From Pauljensenia hongkongensis (GTDB lineage: Bacteria > Actinomycetota > Actinomycetes > Actinomycetales > Actinomycetaceae), in the NCBI RefSeq assembly GCF_001746855.1, contig NZ_CP017298.1, forward strand, positions 276,051-314,564: a stretch of DNA of 38,514 nt. Direction: 5' to 3'. Shown here one piece after another: positions 1-8,892 of this stretch (positions are counted from its first letter, which is position 1; each line of letters begins with the position of its first letter). The translations under genes were made by a program, and so were the position numbers. The notes under the pieces are model-generated. The model saw only the letters and a list, made by a program, of their open reading frames with translations. It made no database searches and was not told where the DNA came from.

Positions 1-103
1 GGGCCCACGCGCCCTCCGGGCCCGGCAGGCCCGCCAGGAGCGCCGAGGCCCGCTCCGGGTCCCGCACTCCGAGCCGGCGCAGGCGCGCCCCCGTGAGCGG
101 CAT
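1..103 (-). CDS. glnE: Glutamine synthetase adenylyltransferase GlnE, N-terminal fragment
   Basis: Only the first 34 codons are inside the window; the gene runs off the left edge. The start ATG (103-101) overlaps the TGA stop of the glutamine synthetase gene by one base (TGATG), so the two are translationally coupled. The peptide begins MPLTGARLRRLGVRDPERAS, which resembles the N-terminus of actinobacterial GlnE, the bifunctional enzyme that adenylylates and deadenylylates glutamine synthetase I. The glnA2-glnE order is common in actinobacteria, which supports the call more than the short peptide does. The catalytic domains lie outside, so the name is an inference from context. Confidence 0.6.
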   Translation of the reverse strand, partial: MPLTGARLRRLGVRDPERASALLAGLPGPEGAWA

Positions 104-1440
104 CAGTGGACCTTGAGGAACTGCCGCAGCTCCTGGACGGTGATCTGGCGCCGGTACTCGCGCCACTCGTTGAGCTTGTTGCGGATCACGAAGTCGAAGA
201 CCTCCTCGCCCAGGGCTGCGGCCACCAGCTCCGAGGAGCGCATGGCGGCGACGGCCTGGGACAGGGAGTTCGGCAGCGCGTGGATGCCCATCACCTGGCG
301 CTCCCGGTCAGACAGGTCCCACACGTTGTCCTCCGCCTCCGGGGCCAGCTCCATGCGCTTGGCGATCCCGTCCAGGCCGGCGGCGATCAGGCACGCCAGG
401 GCCAGGTAGGGGTTCGCGCTGGGGTCGGGGGCGCGGTACTCGATGCGCGCGGCCCTGCGCTTGTTGGGCTTGTAGAGGGGGACGCGGACCAGCGCCGAGC
501 GGTTCAAATGCCCCCAGCACACGTACGAGGGGGCCTCTCCCCCGCCCCACAGGCGCTTGTAGGAGTTGACGTGCTGGTTGGTGATCGCCGCGATCTCGCC
601 CGCGTGGGCCAGCAGGCCCGCGATGAACCGCCGTCCCGTCTCCGACAGCTGGTAGCGGCCCGCCGGGGCGTGGAAGGCGTTCTCGTCGCCCTCGAAGAGG
701 GACAGGTGGGTGTGCATCCCGGAGCCGGGGTGGTCGGTGAACGGCTTGGGCATGAAGGTCGCCATGAGGTCCTCCCCCAGCGCGACCTCCTCGATGATGG
801 TCCTGGCCGTCATGATGTTGTCGGCCGCGCGCACGGGGTCGACGGCGCGCAGGTCGATCTCGTTCTGCCCCGGGCCTCCCTCGTGGTGGCTGAACTCCAC
901 GGGGATGCCCATGTCCTCCAGGATGCGCACGGCGCGGCGGCGGAAGCTGTTCGACGTGCCCCGCACGACGTGGTCGAAGTACCCGGCGTTGTCGACGGGC
1001 ACCATGCGCTCGACGGACACCGGCTGGCGCAGCAGGTAGAACTCGATCTCCGGGTGGACCATCACCGTGAAGCCGAGCTCCTGGGCGCGCGCCACCTGCC
1101 GGGCCAGCACCCCGCGGGGGTCCGAGGCGGCCTGGCGCCCGTCGGGCGTGTGCACGTCGCAGAACATGCGGGCCACGCGGTCGTCGTCGCCCCCCACCGA
1201 CGGCAGCATCTGGAAGGTCGAGGCGTCGGGGCGCAGCAGCATGTCCGACTCGCAGACGCGGGTCAGGCCCTGCACCGCGGAGCCGTCGAAGCCGATGCCC
1301 TCGTGGAAGGCGTCCTCCAGCTCGCCCGGGTCGGTGGACACCGATTTGAGGACGCCCGCCACATCCGTGAACCAGAGGCGGATGAAACGGATGTCCTTCT
1401 CGGCGACTTCCTGCAGGACGTGTTCTTGTGAGCGGTCCAC
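103..1440 (-). CDS. glnA: Type I glutamine synthetase, GlnA2-type
   Basis: 445 aa, the usual length of GlnA2 proteins and shorter than the roughly 470-aa GlnA1. Recognisable GS-I blocks include the beta-grasp N-terminus with GIGFDGSAVQGL, the catalytic segment around HPEIEFYLL, NEIDLR, GSGMHTHLSL, and RIEYRAPDPSANPYL near the C-terminus. The segment that carries the adenylylated Tyr in GlnA1 (NLYDLPPEE type) reads DNVWDLSDRER here, so the Tyr is replaced by Trp and the protein should not be a GlnE substrate. Start is GTG 1440 behind AGGAG four bases upstream. It lies between the SPFH gene and glnE on the same strand. GlnA2-type proteins may act in glutamine or gamma-glutamylpolyamine synthesis; the substrate is not decided by this sequence. 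Confidence 0.9.
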   Translation of the reverse strand: MDRSQEHVLQEVAEKDIRFIRLWFTDVAGVLKSVSTDPGELEDAFHEGIGFDGSAVQGLTRVCESDMLLRPDASTFQMLPSVGGDDDRVARMFCDVHTPDGRQAASDPRGVLARQVARAQELGFTVMVHPEIEFYLLRQPVSVERMVPVDNAGYFDHVVRGTSNSFRRRAVRILEDMGIPVEFSHHEGGPGQNEIDLRAVDPVRAADNIMTARTIIEEVALGEDLMATFMPKPFTDHPGSGMHTHLSLFEGDENAFHAPAGRYQLSETGRRFIAGLLAHAGEIAAITNQHVNSYKRLWGGGEAPSYVCWGHLNRSALVRVPLYKPNKRRAARIEYRAPDPSANPYLALACLIAAGLDGIAKRMELAPEAEDNVWDLSDRERQVMGIHALPNSLSQAVAAMRSSELVAAALGEEVFDFVIRNKLNEWREYRRQITVQELRQFLKVH

Positions 1441-1471
1441 GCTGCTCCTGTCCGATGGCGGGTGGGTACGG

Positions 1472-1508
1472 CTGGGCGGGGGCCGCGCGCAGGGCCGCCC
1501 CCGCCCAG
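1472..1508 (-). terminator. 12-bp inverted repeat between SPFH gene and glnA
   Basis: A perfect 12-base stem (1472-1483 with 1497-1508) closes a 13-base loop 10 bases after the SPFH stop. There is no T tract, as is common in high-GC genomes. It most likely ends the ABC-NfeD-SPFH transcript. A TAGACT hexamer (complement of 1507-1512) overlaps its edge and could be a -10 box for glnA, in which case the hairpin would lie in the glnA leader instead. Confidence 0.55.
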
Positions 1509-1518
1509 TCTACTCCGC

Positions 1519-2469
1519 CTACCTGCCGCTGAAGCCCTTCGAAATGGCGTCGAGGGCGCCCGTGAGGTCGGAGGGGAGCACCCACACCTTGGAGGCCTGG
1601 CCGTCGGCGATCTTCGGCAGCATCTCCAGGTACTTGTAGGAGAGCAGCGCGGGGGTGGCCCCGCCGGCGTTGATGGCGGAGAAGACCGCGGCGATGGCCT
1701 CCGCCTCGCCCTGGGCGCGCAGGATCTGGGACTGCCTGGCGCCTTCGGCGCGCAGGATCTGGGCGTCCTTCTCGCCGCGGGCCTGCAGGACCTGGGCCTC
1801 CTGCTGGGCGGAGGCGGCCAGGACGGCGGCCTGCTTGGCGCCCTCGGCGCGCTTGATCTGCGCCTCCCTCTCGGCCTCGGCCGAGAGGATGGTGGCGCGC
1901 TTGGTGCGCTCGGCGGTGATCTGCTGCTCCATGGCGGCCAGCACCCGCGGCGGCGGCTCGATGGACTTCAGCTCCACGCGGGTGACGCGGATGCCCCAGG
2001 TGCCCGTCGCCTCGTCGAGGACGCCGCGCAGCTGCTTGTTGATGGAGTCGCGGCTGGTCTGGGTCTGCTCCAGGTCCAGGGAGCCGATCAGGTTGCGCAG
2101 CGTGGTGGCGGTGAGCTGCTCGATGGCCTGGATGAAGTTCGCGACCTCGTAGGTGGCGTTGCGCGGGTCGGTGATCTGGTAGTAGATGACCGAGTCGATG
2201 GAGACCATCGCCTGGTCGGCGGTGATGACCGACTGCGGCGGGAAGTTGGCGACCTGCTCGCGCAAGTCGATGCGCGAGGCCACGCGGTCGACGAAGGGCA
2301 CCAGCAAGTGGAAGCCGCCGTAGAACACCGCTTGGAAGCGCCCGAGGCGCTCGATCACGTACGCCTGGGACTGGGGGACGATCCGCACGGAGCGGACCAG
2401 GGCGACGACGATGAATATGAGGAGAAGCGCCAGGACGAACGCCGTCACCGGCAGACCGTACGATGTCAT
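1519..2469 (-). CDS. SPFH/band 7 (stomatin-like) membrane protein
   Basis: 316 aa. One N-terminal membrane helix (about residues 8-27) is followed by the SPFH/band 7 domain (VPQSQAYVIERLGRF, then SVIYYQITDPRNATYEV and TLRNLIGSLDLEQTQTSRDSI). An Ala/Glu/Gln-rich coiled coil follows (about 190-270) with repeated RAEGA/RAQGE units. It belongs to the QmcA/slipin group that scaffolds membrane microdomains and often partners NfeD. The start ATG 2469 has AGGAAG just upstream; the open frame continues further but without a better site. NfeD lies 10 bases upstream on the same strand, the classical slipin-NfeD pair. Its client proteins cannot be told from sequence. Confidence 0.9.
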   Translation of the reverse strand: MTSYGLPVTAFVLALLLIFIVVALVRSVRIVPQSQAYVIERLGRFQAVFYGGFHLLVPFVDRVASRIDLREQVANFPPQSVITADQAMVSIDSVIYYQITDPRNATYEVANFIQAIEQLTATTLRNLIGSLDLEQTQTSRDSINKQLRGVLDEATGTWGIRVTRVELKSIEPPPRVLAAMEQQITAERTKRATILSAEAEREAQIKRAEGAKQAAVLAASAQQEAQVLQARGEKDAQILRAEGARQSQILRAQGEAEAIAAVFSAINAGGATPALLSYKYLEMLPKIADGQASKVWVLPSDLTGALDAISKGFSGR

Positions 2470-2479
2470 TGTCTTCCTT

Positions 2480-2917
2480 TCACTGGGGTTCCGTCGACGG
2501 CGCGACGATGGCCGTGGCGCCGTCGATTCCGATGATGACGACCGGGGCGCCCTCCTCGATCGTGCCCGCCTGGGTCCGCGCGCTCCACTCCGCGCCCCGC
2601 AGGCGGGCGCGCCCGTCGCGGACGGTGATCGTGGACAGGGCGTAGCCGCCCGCGCCGATGAGGGCGTCCGTGTTGGTCCGCACGTCCGGGGACGACTGGT
2701 ACAGGCGGCCCTTGAGGAAGGGGCGGACCGCCAGGAGCAGCACGACCGACACGGCAGCGAAAACACTGATCTGCAGGTAGGCGCCGCCTCCCGCGCCGGC
2801 GACGACCGCCCCGGCCAGCGCCCCCACGCCGAGCATGAGGAACACGAAGCTGACGGAGAGCACCTCGATGATGCCGCAGACCACCGCGGCGACCACCCAG
2901 AGCCATATGGGATCCAT
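2480..2917 (-). CDS. NfeD-like membrane protein
   Basis: 145 aa. The N-terminus has several hydrophobic segments (residues about 3-20, 22-43 and 47-65), then a C-terminal OB-fold-like beta domain (ALIGAGGYALSTITVRDGRARLRG ending in a VVIIGIDGATAIV strand). This is the short NfeD form without the ClpP-like protease domain. AGGAGG sits seven bases before ATG 2917 but only one base before ATG 2923, so 2917 is preferred. It lies between the ABC ATPase and the SPFH gene, 10 bases from the latter. NfeD OB domains are thought to bind SPFH partners. Confidence 0.85.
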   Translation of the reverse strand: MDPIWLWVVAAVVCGIIEVLSVSFVFLMLGVGALAGAVVAGAGGGAYLQISVFAAVSVVLLLAVRPFLKGRLYQSSPDVRTNTDALIGAGGYALSTITVRDGRARLRGAEWSARTQAGTIEEGAPVVIIGIDGATAIVAPSTEPQ

Positions 2918-2940
2918 GTCCATCCCTCCTGATCCCTAAT

Positions 2941-3735
2941 TCAGTCCTGGGACGAGGCGGCCCTGGCCCACCAGCGCCCGTCCGCCATTCCGGCCAGCAG
3001 CGGCAAGGAGAACGCCTCGGACAGGACGACGCCCGTCAGCGTATCGGAGATGGGCCCCTGCGCGATCAGCGCGCCACCGCGCATCACCGCGCAGTGCGTG
3101 ATGCCGGTGGGGATCTCCTCGATCTGGTGGGTGACCAGGACGACCTGGGGCGAGCGCTTGCCCGCGATGATCTCGTCGAGGGCCGACACCAGCGTCTCGC
3201 GGGCGCCCAGATCGAGGCCGGCCGTCGGCTCGTCGAGGATGAGGACCTCCGGATCGCTCATGAGGGCGCGGGCGAGCTGCACGCGCTGGGCCTCGCCCTC
3301 CGACAGGGAGCCGAAGGGGTGGTCCGCCAGGTGCGAGACCCCGAAGGCCGCCATCAGGTCGCGGGCCCGCTCCTCGTCCTGGCCCTCGTAGTGCTCGTGG
3401 TGGGCGACGTGGACGCCCCACGCGGCGGAGCGGACCGTGTCGAGGGCGCTCTGGGCGCCCCGGATCCTCGACGCGACCGCCGACGAGGCGAGGCTGATCC
3501 GCGTCCCGAGCTCGGCGGGGTCGATCCGGTCGACGGGGGCCCCGTCAAGGGCGATCGACCCGGAGGTGAGCGGGACGCGGGCGCAGGCGGCCCGCACCAG
3601 GGTGGTCTTGCCCGCGCCATTGGGGCCCAGGACCACCCAGTGCTCGCCGTCGCGGGTCCGCCAGGTCACGTCCTCGAGGATCCGGCGCTCCCCACGGACT
3701 ACTGTTGCACGGTCAAACGATAGGACGTTGGTCAT
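2941..3735 (-). CDS. ABC transporter-type ATPase without a permease
   Basis: 264 aa, a single nucleotide-binding domain. Walker A is GPNGAGKTT (residues 37-45), the signature is LSEGEAQR, Walker B is VLILDEPTAGLD, and the H-loop is VTHQIEEIP. The layout resembles ModF/YlmA-type ATPases. No permease or binding protein lies nearby; its neighbours are glgM upstream and NfeD 23 bases downstream. It may serve a distant transporter or work without one. The start ATG 3735 has no ribosome binding site but has TAGGCT six bases upstream, which suggests a leaderless mRNA. Confidence 0.8.
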   Translation of the reverse strand: MTNVLSFDRATVVRGERRILEDVTWRTRDGEHWVVLGPNGAGKTTLVRAACARVPLTSGSIALDGAPVDRIDPAELGTRISLASSAVASRIRGAQSALDTVRSAAWGVHVAHHEHYEGQDEERARDLMAAFGVSHLADHPFGSLSEGEAQRVQLARALMSDPEVLILDEPTAGLDLGARETLVSALDEIIAGKRSPQVVLVTHQIEEIPTGITHCAVMRGGALIAQGPISDTLTGVVLSEAFSLPLLAGMADGRWWARAASSQD

Positions 3736-3741
3736 GTCGTA

Positions 3742-3747
3742 AGCCTA
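3742..3747 (-). promoter_or_regulatory. Putative -10 box for a leaderless ABC ATPase mRNA
   Basis: On the minus strand TAGGCT lies six bases before ATG 3735, so transcription would start at or beside the A of the start codon. It overlaps the glgM stop codon. The -35 is weak (TGGAGC about 17 bases further up). The placement matches four other genes here. Confidence 0.4.
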
Positions 3748-4968
3748 GACCAGCCTCTTGTAGAGCTCCACGGTCTTCGCGCCGATGGCCTCCCACGAGA
3801 AGTGGGCCCTCGCCCGTTCGAGGCCGGCCTGGCCCATGCGGCGCGCCATCGCCGGGTCGTCGAGGATCTTGATGAGGCGCTCGGCCATCGCCTGCTCGAA
3901 GGCCTCCGGGTCCAGCGGGGTCCCGGTCCCGTCGGTCTTCTGGTCGATGGGCACCAGGTACCCGGTCTCGCCGTCGACGATGACATCCGGGATGCCGCCG
4001 GTCGCGGTGCCCACGACGGGCAGGCCCAGCGCCATGGCCTCCAGGTTGACGATGCCGAGGGGCTCGTAGACGGAGGGCGTGATGAACACGTCGGCGGCGT
4101 CCAGGATCGCGGCGACCTCCGGCTGGGGCAGCATCTCCGTGATGAGGACCACTCCAGAGCGCTTCTCCTTGAGCTGGGCGACCAGGCCGTCGACCTCGGA
4201 CGCGATCTCCTTCGTGTCGGGGGCGCCCGCGCACAGGACGAGCTGCACGTCGTCGGGCAGTTCGCGCGCCGCGCGCAGGAAGTAGGGCAGCCCCTTCTGG
4301 CGGGTGATGCGCCCGACGAAGACGACGGTGCGCTTGGACGGGTCGATGCCGTGCTCGGCGAGGACGCGCGCCTGGAGCTCCTCGCCCTGCGCGCCCTCCG
4401 GGGCGTGCCACTTCGCCAGGTCGATGCCGTTGTGGATGACGTGGACGGTGTCGGGCTCGACGCGCGGGTAGCAGCGCAGGATGTCCTCGCGCATCCCCCG
4501 GGAGACCGCGACGATGGCGGCGGCGGACTCGTACGCCGACTTCTCGACGAAGGACGAGAGGCGGTACCCCCCGCCCAGCTGCTCGGCCTTCCACGGGCGC
4601 AGCGGCTCCAGCGAGTGCGCCGAGACGACGTGCGGGATATCGTCCAGCAGCGAGGCGACGTGCCCCGCGAAGTTCGCGTACCAGGTGTGGGAGTGGACCA
4701 GGTCGGCCCCCGTGCACGCGGACGCGATCTGCAGGTCGACCCCCAGCGTCGCCAGGGCGGGGTTCGCGCCCTCCAGCTGGGGCAGGTTGTCGAACCCGGT
4801 CACGCCCGGGTCGGCGCCCTCGGTGCCGGGCTGGCGGGGGCCGTCGAAGGCGTGGACGCGCAGGTCGTCCACGAGCGGGCGCAGTACCTTGGCCAGTTCT
4901 AGCACGTGCACGCCGGCTCCGCCGTACACGTGGGGTGGGTATTCGCGGGTGAGCAGATCGACGCGCAT
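3745..4968 (-). CDS. glgM: GT4-type glycogen synthase / maltose-1-phosphate synthase (GlgA/GlgM)
   Basis: 407 aa, a GT-B glycosyltransferase of family GT4, not the GT5 type of E. coli GlgA. It begins with LLTREYPPHVYGGAGVHV, typical of the actinobacterial enzyme, and has the GT4 donor-site stretch PSVYEPLGIVNLEAMALGLPVVG. Mycobacterial homologues were long called GlgA; they use ADP-glucose to make maltose-1-phosphate for the GlgE pathway and also elongate glucan. ATG 4968 has AAGGA eight bases upstream; the open frame runs another 61 codons, but that would run into the start of the divergent glgC transcript. The divergent partner is glgC, which supplies ADP-glucose. glgE, treS and glgB are not in the window, so the pathway branch is inferred. 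Confidence 0.85.
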   Translation of the reverse strand: MRVDLLTREYPPHVYGGAGVHVLELAKVLRPLVDDLRVHAFDGPRQPGTEGADPGVTGFDNLPQLEGANPALATLGVDLQIASACTGADLVHSHTWYANFAGHVASLLDDIPHVVSAHSLEPLRPWKAEQLGGGYRLSSFVEKSAYESAAAIVAVSRGMREDILRCYPRVEPDTVHVIHNGIDLAKWHAPEGAQGEELQARVLAEHGIDPSKRTVVFVGRITRQKGLPYFLRAARELPDDVQLVLCAGAPDTKEIASEVDGLVAQLKEKRSGVVLITEMLPQPEVAAILDAADVFITPSVYEPLGIVNLEAMALGLPVVGTATGGIPDVIVDGETGYLVPIDQKTDGTGTPLDPEAFEQAMAERLIKILDDPAMARRMGQAGLERARAHFSWEAIGAKTVELYKRLV

Positions 4969-5136
4969 GGCATGTCCTTCCGGCGGTGACCACTGTGGTG
5001 ACGCCAGACTACCGAATCGAAGGGCTGATCGGCGCCTTTTTGAGACAGAAGCACACAGCTTCACATCGTGTACTACCATGTGAGAACCCCCACGGATGCG
5101 AAGGGGCTCCGTATCAACCGACATAGAGGTGGCCAC
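4969..5136. promoter_or_regulatory. Divergent glgM-glgC promoter region
   Basis: 168 bases shared by two divergent glucan genes. For glgM, TAGTCT (complement of 5006-5011) could be a -10 box. An 11-base palindrome, ACCACTGTGGT at 4989-4999, lies between it and the start and could be an operator. On the glgC side, TCACAT and ATGTGA (about 5051-5074) form an inverted repeat with an 11-base spacer around TACCAT, a possible -10. No convincing -35 was found on either side. Confidence 0.35.
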
Positions 5137-6375
5137 ATGGCGAAAAACCACGTTCTAGCAATAGTCCTGGCGGGCGGCGAGGGGAAGAGGCTCATGCCCC
5201 TGACCGAGGTGAGGGCGAAGCCCGCGGTCCCCTTCGGCGGCCACTTCCGCCTCATCGATTTCGCCCTGTCGAATATCGTCAACTCCGGCTACCTCAAGAT
5301 CGTCGTGCTGACGCAGTACAAGTCGCACTCGCTTGACCGCCACATCGCCAAGACCTGGTACACGTCCCCCCTTCTCGGCAACTTCATTGCCCCTGTTCCC
5401 GCTCAACAGCGCCGCGGTCCGCACTGGTACCTGGGCAGCGCGGACGCGATCTACCAGTCCTTGAACATCGTCGACGATGAACAGCCCGAGTACATCGTCA
5501 TCATCGGCGCGGACAACATCTACCGCATGGACTTCTCCCAGATGGTCCAGCACCACATCGATTCGGGCCTGCCCGCGACGGTGGCCGGAATCCGCCAGCC
5601 CATCGAGCTGGCACCCGCGCTGGGCGTCATCGACGGCGAGGGCGGACGGATCAAGAAGTTCCTGGAGAAGCCCAAGCACGCCGAGGGCCTGCCCGACGAC
5701 CCCACCAAGGTTCTGGCCTCCATGGGCAACTACGTGTTCACCACGAAGGACCTGGTGGCGGCCCTGCGCGAGGACGCGAAGGACCCCGATTCCAAGCACG
5801 ACATGGGCGGGAACATCATCCCCTGGTTCGTGGAGCGCGGCGAGTGCGGCGTCTACGACTTCCAGGACAACGACGTGCCCGGATCCACCGACCGCGACCG
5901 CGACTACTGGCGCGACGTGGGCACCCTGGACGCCTACTACGAGGCGAACATGGATCTGATCAGCGTCCACCCGGTGTTCAACCTGTACAACAGGGACTGG
6001 CCGACCATGACCCTGATCAACGGGTCCCTGCCGCCCGCGAAGTTCGTCTACGCGGACGAGGGCAAGCGCGTGGGCCGCGCCATCGACTCCTTCGTCTCGC
6101 CCGGCGTCATCGTCTCGGGCGGGTCGGTCGAGCGCTCGATCCTGTCCCCGGGGACGTACGTGCACTCGTGGGCCGAGGTCAGCGATTCGGTGGTCATGGA
6201 CGGCTGCCGCGTCGGACGGCACACGAAGGTCGTCAAGACGATCCTCGACAAGAACGTCGTCGTCGAGGAGGGCGCAGTCGTGGGCGTCGACCTCGCCCAT
6301 GACCGTGAGCGCGGCTTCACCGTCACCGAGTCGGGGATCACGGTCGTCCCCAAGGGCACGGTCGTCACCAAGTGA
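5137..6375 (+). CDS. glgC: Glucose-1-phosphate adenylyltransferase (ADP-glucose pyrophosphorylase)
   Basis: 412 aa. It makes ADP-glucose from ATP and glucose-1-phosphate, the committed step of glycogen synthesis. The nucleotidyltransferase signature [20 protein letters not shown] is at residues 13-32. GSADAIYQ and the substrate-binding FLEKP follow, and the C-terminal third has the left-handed beta-helix pattern ([19 protein letters not shown]). ATG 5137 is chosen for the family N-terminus and the preceding GAGGTGG; the longer frame from 5068 adds residues unlike the family. It is divergent from glgM, and its stop overlaps the serB start by four bases. Confidence 0.95.
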   Translation: MAKNHVLAIVLAGGEGKRLMPLTEVRAKPAVPFGGHFRLIDFALSNIVNSGYLKIVVLTQYKSHSLDRHIAKTWYTSPLLGNFIAPVPAQQRRGPHWYLGSADAIYQSLNIVDDEQPEYIVIIGADNIYRMDFSQMVQHHIDSGLPATVAGIRQPIELAPALGVIDGEGGRIKKFLEKPKHAEGLPDDPTKVLASMGNYVFTTKDLVAALREDAKDPDSKHDMGGNIIPWFVERGECGVYDFQDNDVPGSTDRDRDYWRDVGTLDAYYEANMDLISVHPVFNLYNRDWPTMTLINGSLPPAKFVYADEGKRVGRAIDSFVSPGVIVSGGSVERSILSPGTYVHSWAEVSDSVVMDGCRVGRHTKVVKTILDKNVVVEEGAVVGVDLAHDRERGFTVTESGITVVPKGTVVTK

Positions 6376-7055
6376 GTCCGACAGCCACCGGGCCGGGGCT
6401 CCCACAGTTCTTCGCGGACGGGGGCCCCGGCCTGGTCGTCACCGACGTCGACTCCACGCTGATCGAGCAGGAGGTCATCGAGGAGCTCGCGGCCGAGGCG
6501 GGGGCCCGAGAGGCCGTCGCCCGGATCACGGCGCGGGCCATGAACGGCGAGCTCGACTTCGCCCACTCCCTGCGCGAGCGGGTGGCGGCCCTGGCGGGGC
6601 TCCCCGTCTCCGTGTGCGCCCGTGTGGCCGAGCGGGTCACCGTGACCCGGGGCGCGCGCGAGCTCATCGGGGCCGTCCACCGCGCCGGGGGCCGTTTCGG
6701 CGTGGTGTCCGGGGGGTTCGTCGAGGTCGTCGAGCCCCTGGCGCGCTCCCTGGGCATCGACTTCCACGCGGCGAACCGCTTGGAGGCGTCGGACGGTGTC
6801 CTCACCGGCAGGGTCGTGGGCCGGATCGTGACCGCGGAGGTCAAGACCGCGTGCTTGCGCCGTTGGGCTGCGCAGTGCTCGGTCCCCCTTGCGCGGACCG
6901 TCGCGATCGGCGACGGCGCCAACGACGTTCCCATGATGCGCGAGGCGGGGGTCGGCATCGCGTTCTGCGCGAAGCCGGCCGTGCGCCGACTGGTGGCCCA
7001 CCAGTTGAACGAGCCCAGGCTCGACGCGCTGATCGCCCCCCTGGGGCTCGCCTAG
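6372..7055 (+). CDS. serB: Phosphoserine phosphatase
   Basis: 227 aa, HAD superfamily. It converts O-phosphoserine to serine, the last step of serine synthesis. Motif I is DVDSTL with the nucleophile at D25 and the acid at D27, motif II is SGGF, and motif III/IV is [10 protein letters not shown]. It has no N-terminal ACT domains, unlike the long mycobacterial SerB2. The start is GTG 6372, which shares GTGA with the glgC stop, so the two are translationally coupled. It is convergent with the Nudix gene, 13 bases away. Coupling serine synthesis to glgC is probably only an operon accident. Confidence 0.85.
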   Translation: MSPTATGPGLPQFFADGGPGLVVTDVDSTLIEQEVIEELAAEAGAREAVARITARAMNGELDFAHSLRERVAALAGLPVSVCARVAERVTVTRGARELIGAVHRAGGRFGVVSGGFVEVVEPLARSLGIDFHAANRLEASDGVLTGRVVGRIVTAEVKTACLRRWAAQCSVPLARTVAIGDGANDVPMMREAGVGIAFCAKPAVRRLVAHQLNEPRLDALIAPLGLA

Positions 7056-7068
7056 CGGCCCTGTGGTC

Positions 7069-7608
7069 TCAGGGCTCGCGCGCCCCGGTCAACGAGACGA
7101 GGCGGCCGTCCCAGCCGTCGCGCCATTCGCGCGCGAATCCGACGAGCTGGCGCGGGTAGACCTCGGCAGCGCCGTCCAGGGCCTCCAACTCGTCCAGGTC
7201 CCACCACTTGAGCCCGTCGAGGACCTCTTTCTCCAGGTCCGTCCACCCCTCGCGGCTCACCTCGGCGCACTCCGTGCGGGCGACGAAGAACCACTCGTCC
7301 TGGCGGGCGGTGACTGCGGCGAAGTCGAACTCGGCGGTGCGGTACAGGACAGGCCCCACCAGGTCCTCGACGCCCAGGCGTATCCCCGTCTCCTCGCGGA
7401 CCTCCCGGACGGCCCCCGCGGCCGGATCCTCGCCCTCCTCGATGCCGCCGCCGATGGTGAACCACCACTGGCGCTCCGGGTCGTCCGCGTCGTGGCCGAT
7501 GGCCAGCAGCAGGCGGCCGCGCGCGTCGAAGAGGACGACCCGGGCCGCCTGCCTGTGCGGGTAGCCCTCCGAGTCGCGCGGCCAGTCGCCGGGCCCGTCG
7601 GCGCTCAC
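7069..7608 (-). CDS. Nudix hydrolase
   Basis: 179 aa. The Nudix box is complete (GGIEEGED, seven residues, then REVREETGI), so it should bind metal and hydrolyse a nucleoside-diphosphate-linked substrate, not identifiable from sequence. Start GTG 7608 overlaps the PrsW stop in GTGA. It is the last gene of the thrS-pimA operon. In M. tuberculosis the gene after pimA (Rv2609c) is a membrane protein with a Nudix domain; here the Nudix domain is a separate soluble protein two genes further on. Confidence 0.85.
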   Translation of the reverse strand: MSADGPGDWPRDSEGYPHRQAARVVLFDARGRLLLAIGHDADDPERQWWFTIGGGIEEGEDPAAGAVREVREETGIRLGVEDLVGPVLYRTAEFDFAAVTARQDEWFFVARTECAEVSREGWTDLEKEVLDGLKWWDLDELEALDGAAEVYPRQLVGFAREWRDGWDGRLVSLTGAREP

Positions 7609-8891
7609 TGGGCGCGCCCCACCGCTCCGGCGACAGCGGTCTGCTCCGAGGCGATGGCGGTCAGCCGCAGGAACTCGGCGCGGTGCTCCGCGGCCTGCGT
7701 GAGGAGCCTGCGGTCCTCCTCGATACGGGCCGGGTCTGGCCCCACCCGGGTCATGAGGCTCTGGTCGAGTCCCAGCGACGCGAGTTCGTTCATGAACTTG
7801 CGCATGGCCTTGCGGGCCGGAGCCCCCCCGCGGGCCACCCACTTGCGGGCGGCCTTGCGCTTGCCGCGGTCGGTGACCATCGAAACCTCGGCCGGCAGGA
7901 TCCACCCGGTGCGGACGTAGGGCACCAGGCCCTTCTTGATCGTCTCGGCCTCCCTGTTCGAGGCGCGGATCAGGGCGGTGAGCCAGGTGCCGAACAACGG
8001 GACCTGGATGAACAGGTACATCTTGAGCAAAGTGGCCAGCTGTCCGTCCGAGCCCATCGAGTTCCACAGCCCGTGCACCAGCATCGCCGCTCCCCAGCCC
8101 GCCAGGAACACGAGGATCCGCGACCAGGCGCGCTTGGCGCGGATCGCCCCCCACGCCATCGCGAAGCCCGTGAGCGAGGTGGCCATGGAGTGGAGGAAGG
8201 GGCTGAGCAGGCCGCGCATCACGAAGATCGTCACCAACGACCCCGTTCCGCTGCTGCCGTAGCGGACGAAGTACTGGATGTCCTCGACGAACATGAAGCC
8301 GGCCGCGACGATCCCCCCGTAGACGACGCCGTCCAGCAGTGAGTTGATCGACGTGCGCCGCGCCAGGATGATGACGAGCACGCCCACGCCCTTGAAGGTC
8401 TCCTCCACCACGGGGGCGACGAACGTCGCGGCGATGGCCTGCGCTTTCTGGACGTCCCCGATGACCAGGGCGGTGTTCGTCATCAGAGCGGTGTTGATGA
8501 TCATGGAGGACACGGTCGCCACGCCCCCGCCCCAGAGGAAGGCGATGATCTTCATCTTCACGGGCTCGGGCTCCCACCGGTCGATGAAGACCATGGCGGA
8601 CATGACGATGAGCAACGGCACCACGGCGACCAGGGTCATCACCGCGGTGGTGAGGCCGTCGGCGTCCATGGCGTAGACCATGAAGTAGACGATGCCCGCG
8701 ACTCCAATGGCCACCATGACGATCTCGAACCACGGGACCACCCTGACGGCCTTGGGCGTCTGCCAGATGGGCGCGGCATTGTCCGGGGAGGGCGCGTCCA
8801 CGTGGATCTCCGCCCGGGAGCCGGTGCGGTTGATCCGGCTCAGGCGGTAGTCCTCGCCGGGACCGCCCCACTTCACGGCTGCTTCGGTCAT
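7605..8891 (-). CDS. PrsW-family intramembrane protease
   Basis: 428 aa with about eight hydrophobic segments between residues 55 and 320, flanked by a soluble N-terminus and a basic C-terminal tail (about 340-428). The PrsW (peptidase M82/glutamic-type) motifs are all present: EETFK at 163-167, FMFVE at 199-203, H234 in FLHSMATS and H273 in LVHGLWNS. PrsW of Bacillus cleaves anti-sigma factor RsiW; the substrate here is unknown, and no sigma/anti-sigma pair is nearby. ATG 8891 has GAGGAT upstream and starts one base after the preceding stop; ATG 8924 would overlap that gene by 32 bases. Confidence 0.8.
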   Translation of the reverse strand: MTEAAVKWGGPGEDYRLSRINRTGSRAEIHVDAPSPDNAAPIWQTPKAVRVVPWFEIVMVAIGVAGIVYFMVYAMDADGLTTAVMTLVAVVPLLIVMSAMVFIDRWEPEPVKMKIIAFLWGGGVATVSSMIINTALMTNTALVIGDVQKAQAIAATFVAPVVEETFKGVGVLVIILARRTSINSLLDGVVYGGIVAAGFMFVEDIQYFVRYGSSGTGSLVTIFVMRGLLSPFLHSMATSLTGFAMAWGAIRAKRAWSRILVFLAGWGAAMLVHGLWNSMGSDGQLATLLKMYLFIQVPLFGTWLTALIRASNREAETIKKGLVPYVRTGWILPAEVSMVTDRGKRKAARKWVARGGAPARKAMRKFMNELASLGLDQSLMTRVGPDPARIEEDRRLLTQAAEHRAEFLRLTAIASEQTAVAGAVGRAQ

Positions 8892-8892
8892 G

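Noticed and set aside
106-1431. A 441-codon plus-strand open frame opposite glnA
   Set aside because: It is low-complexity Gly/Val/Asp/His-rich translation of the complementary strand of a clear glutamine synthetase gene.
5050-5075. A CRP/GlxR site between glgM and glgC
   Set aside because: The half sites are in the opposite order (TCACAT ... ATGTGA) and spacing is 11, unlike TGTGA-N6-TCACA.
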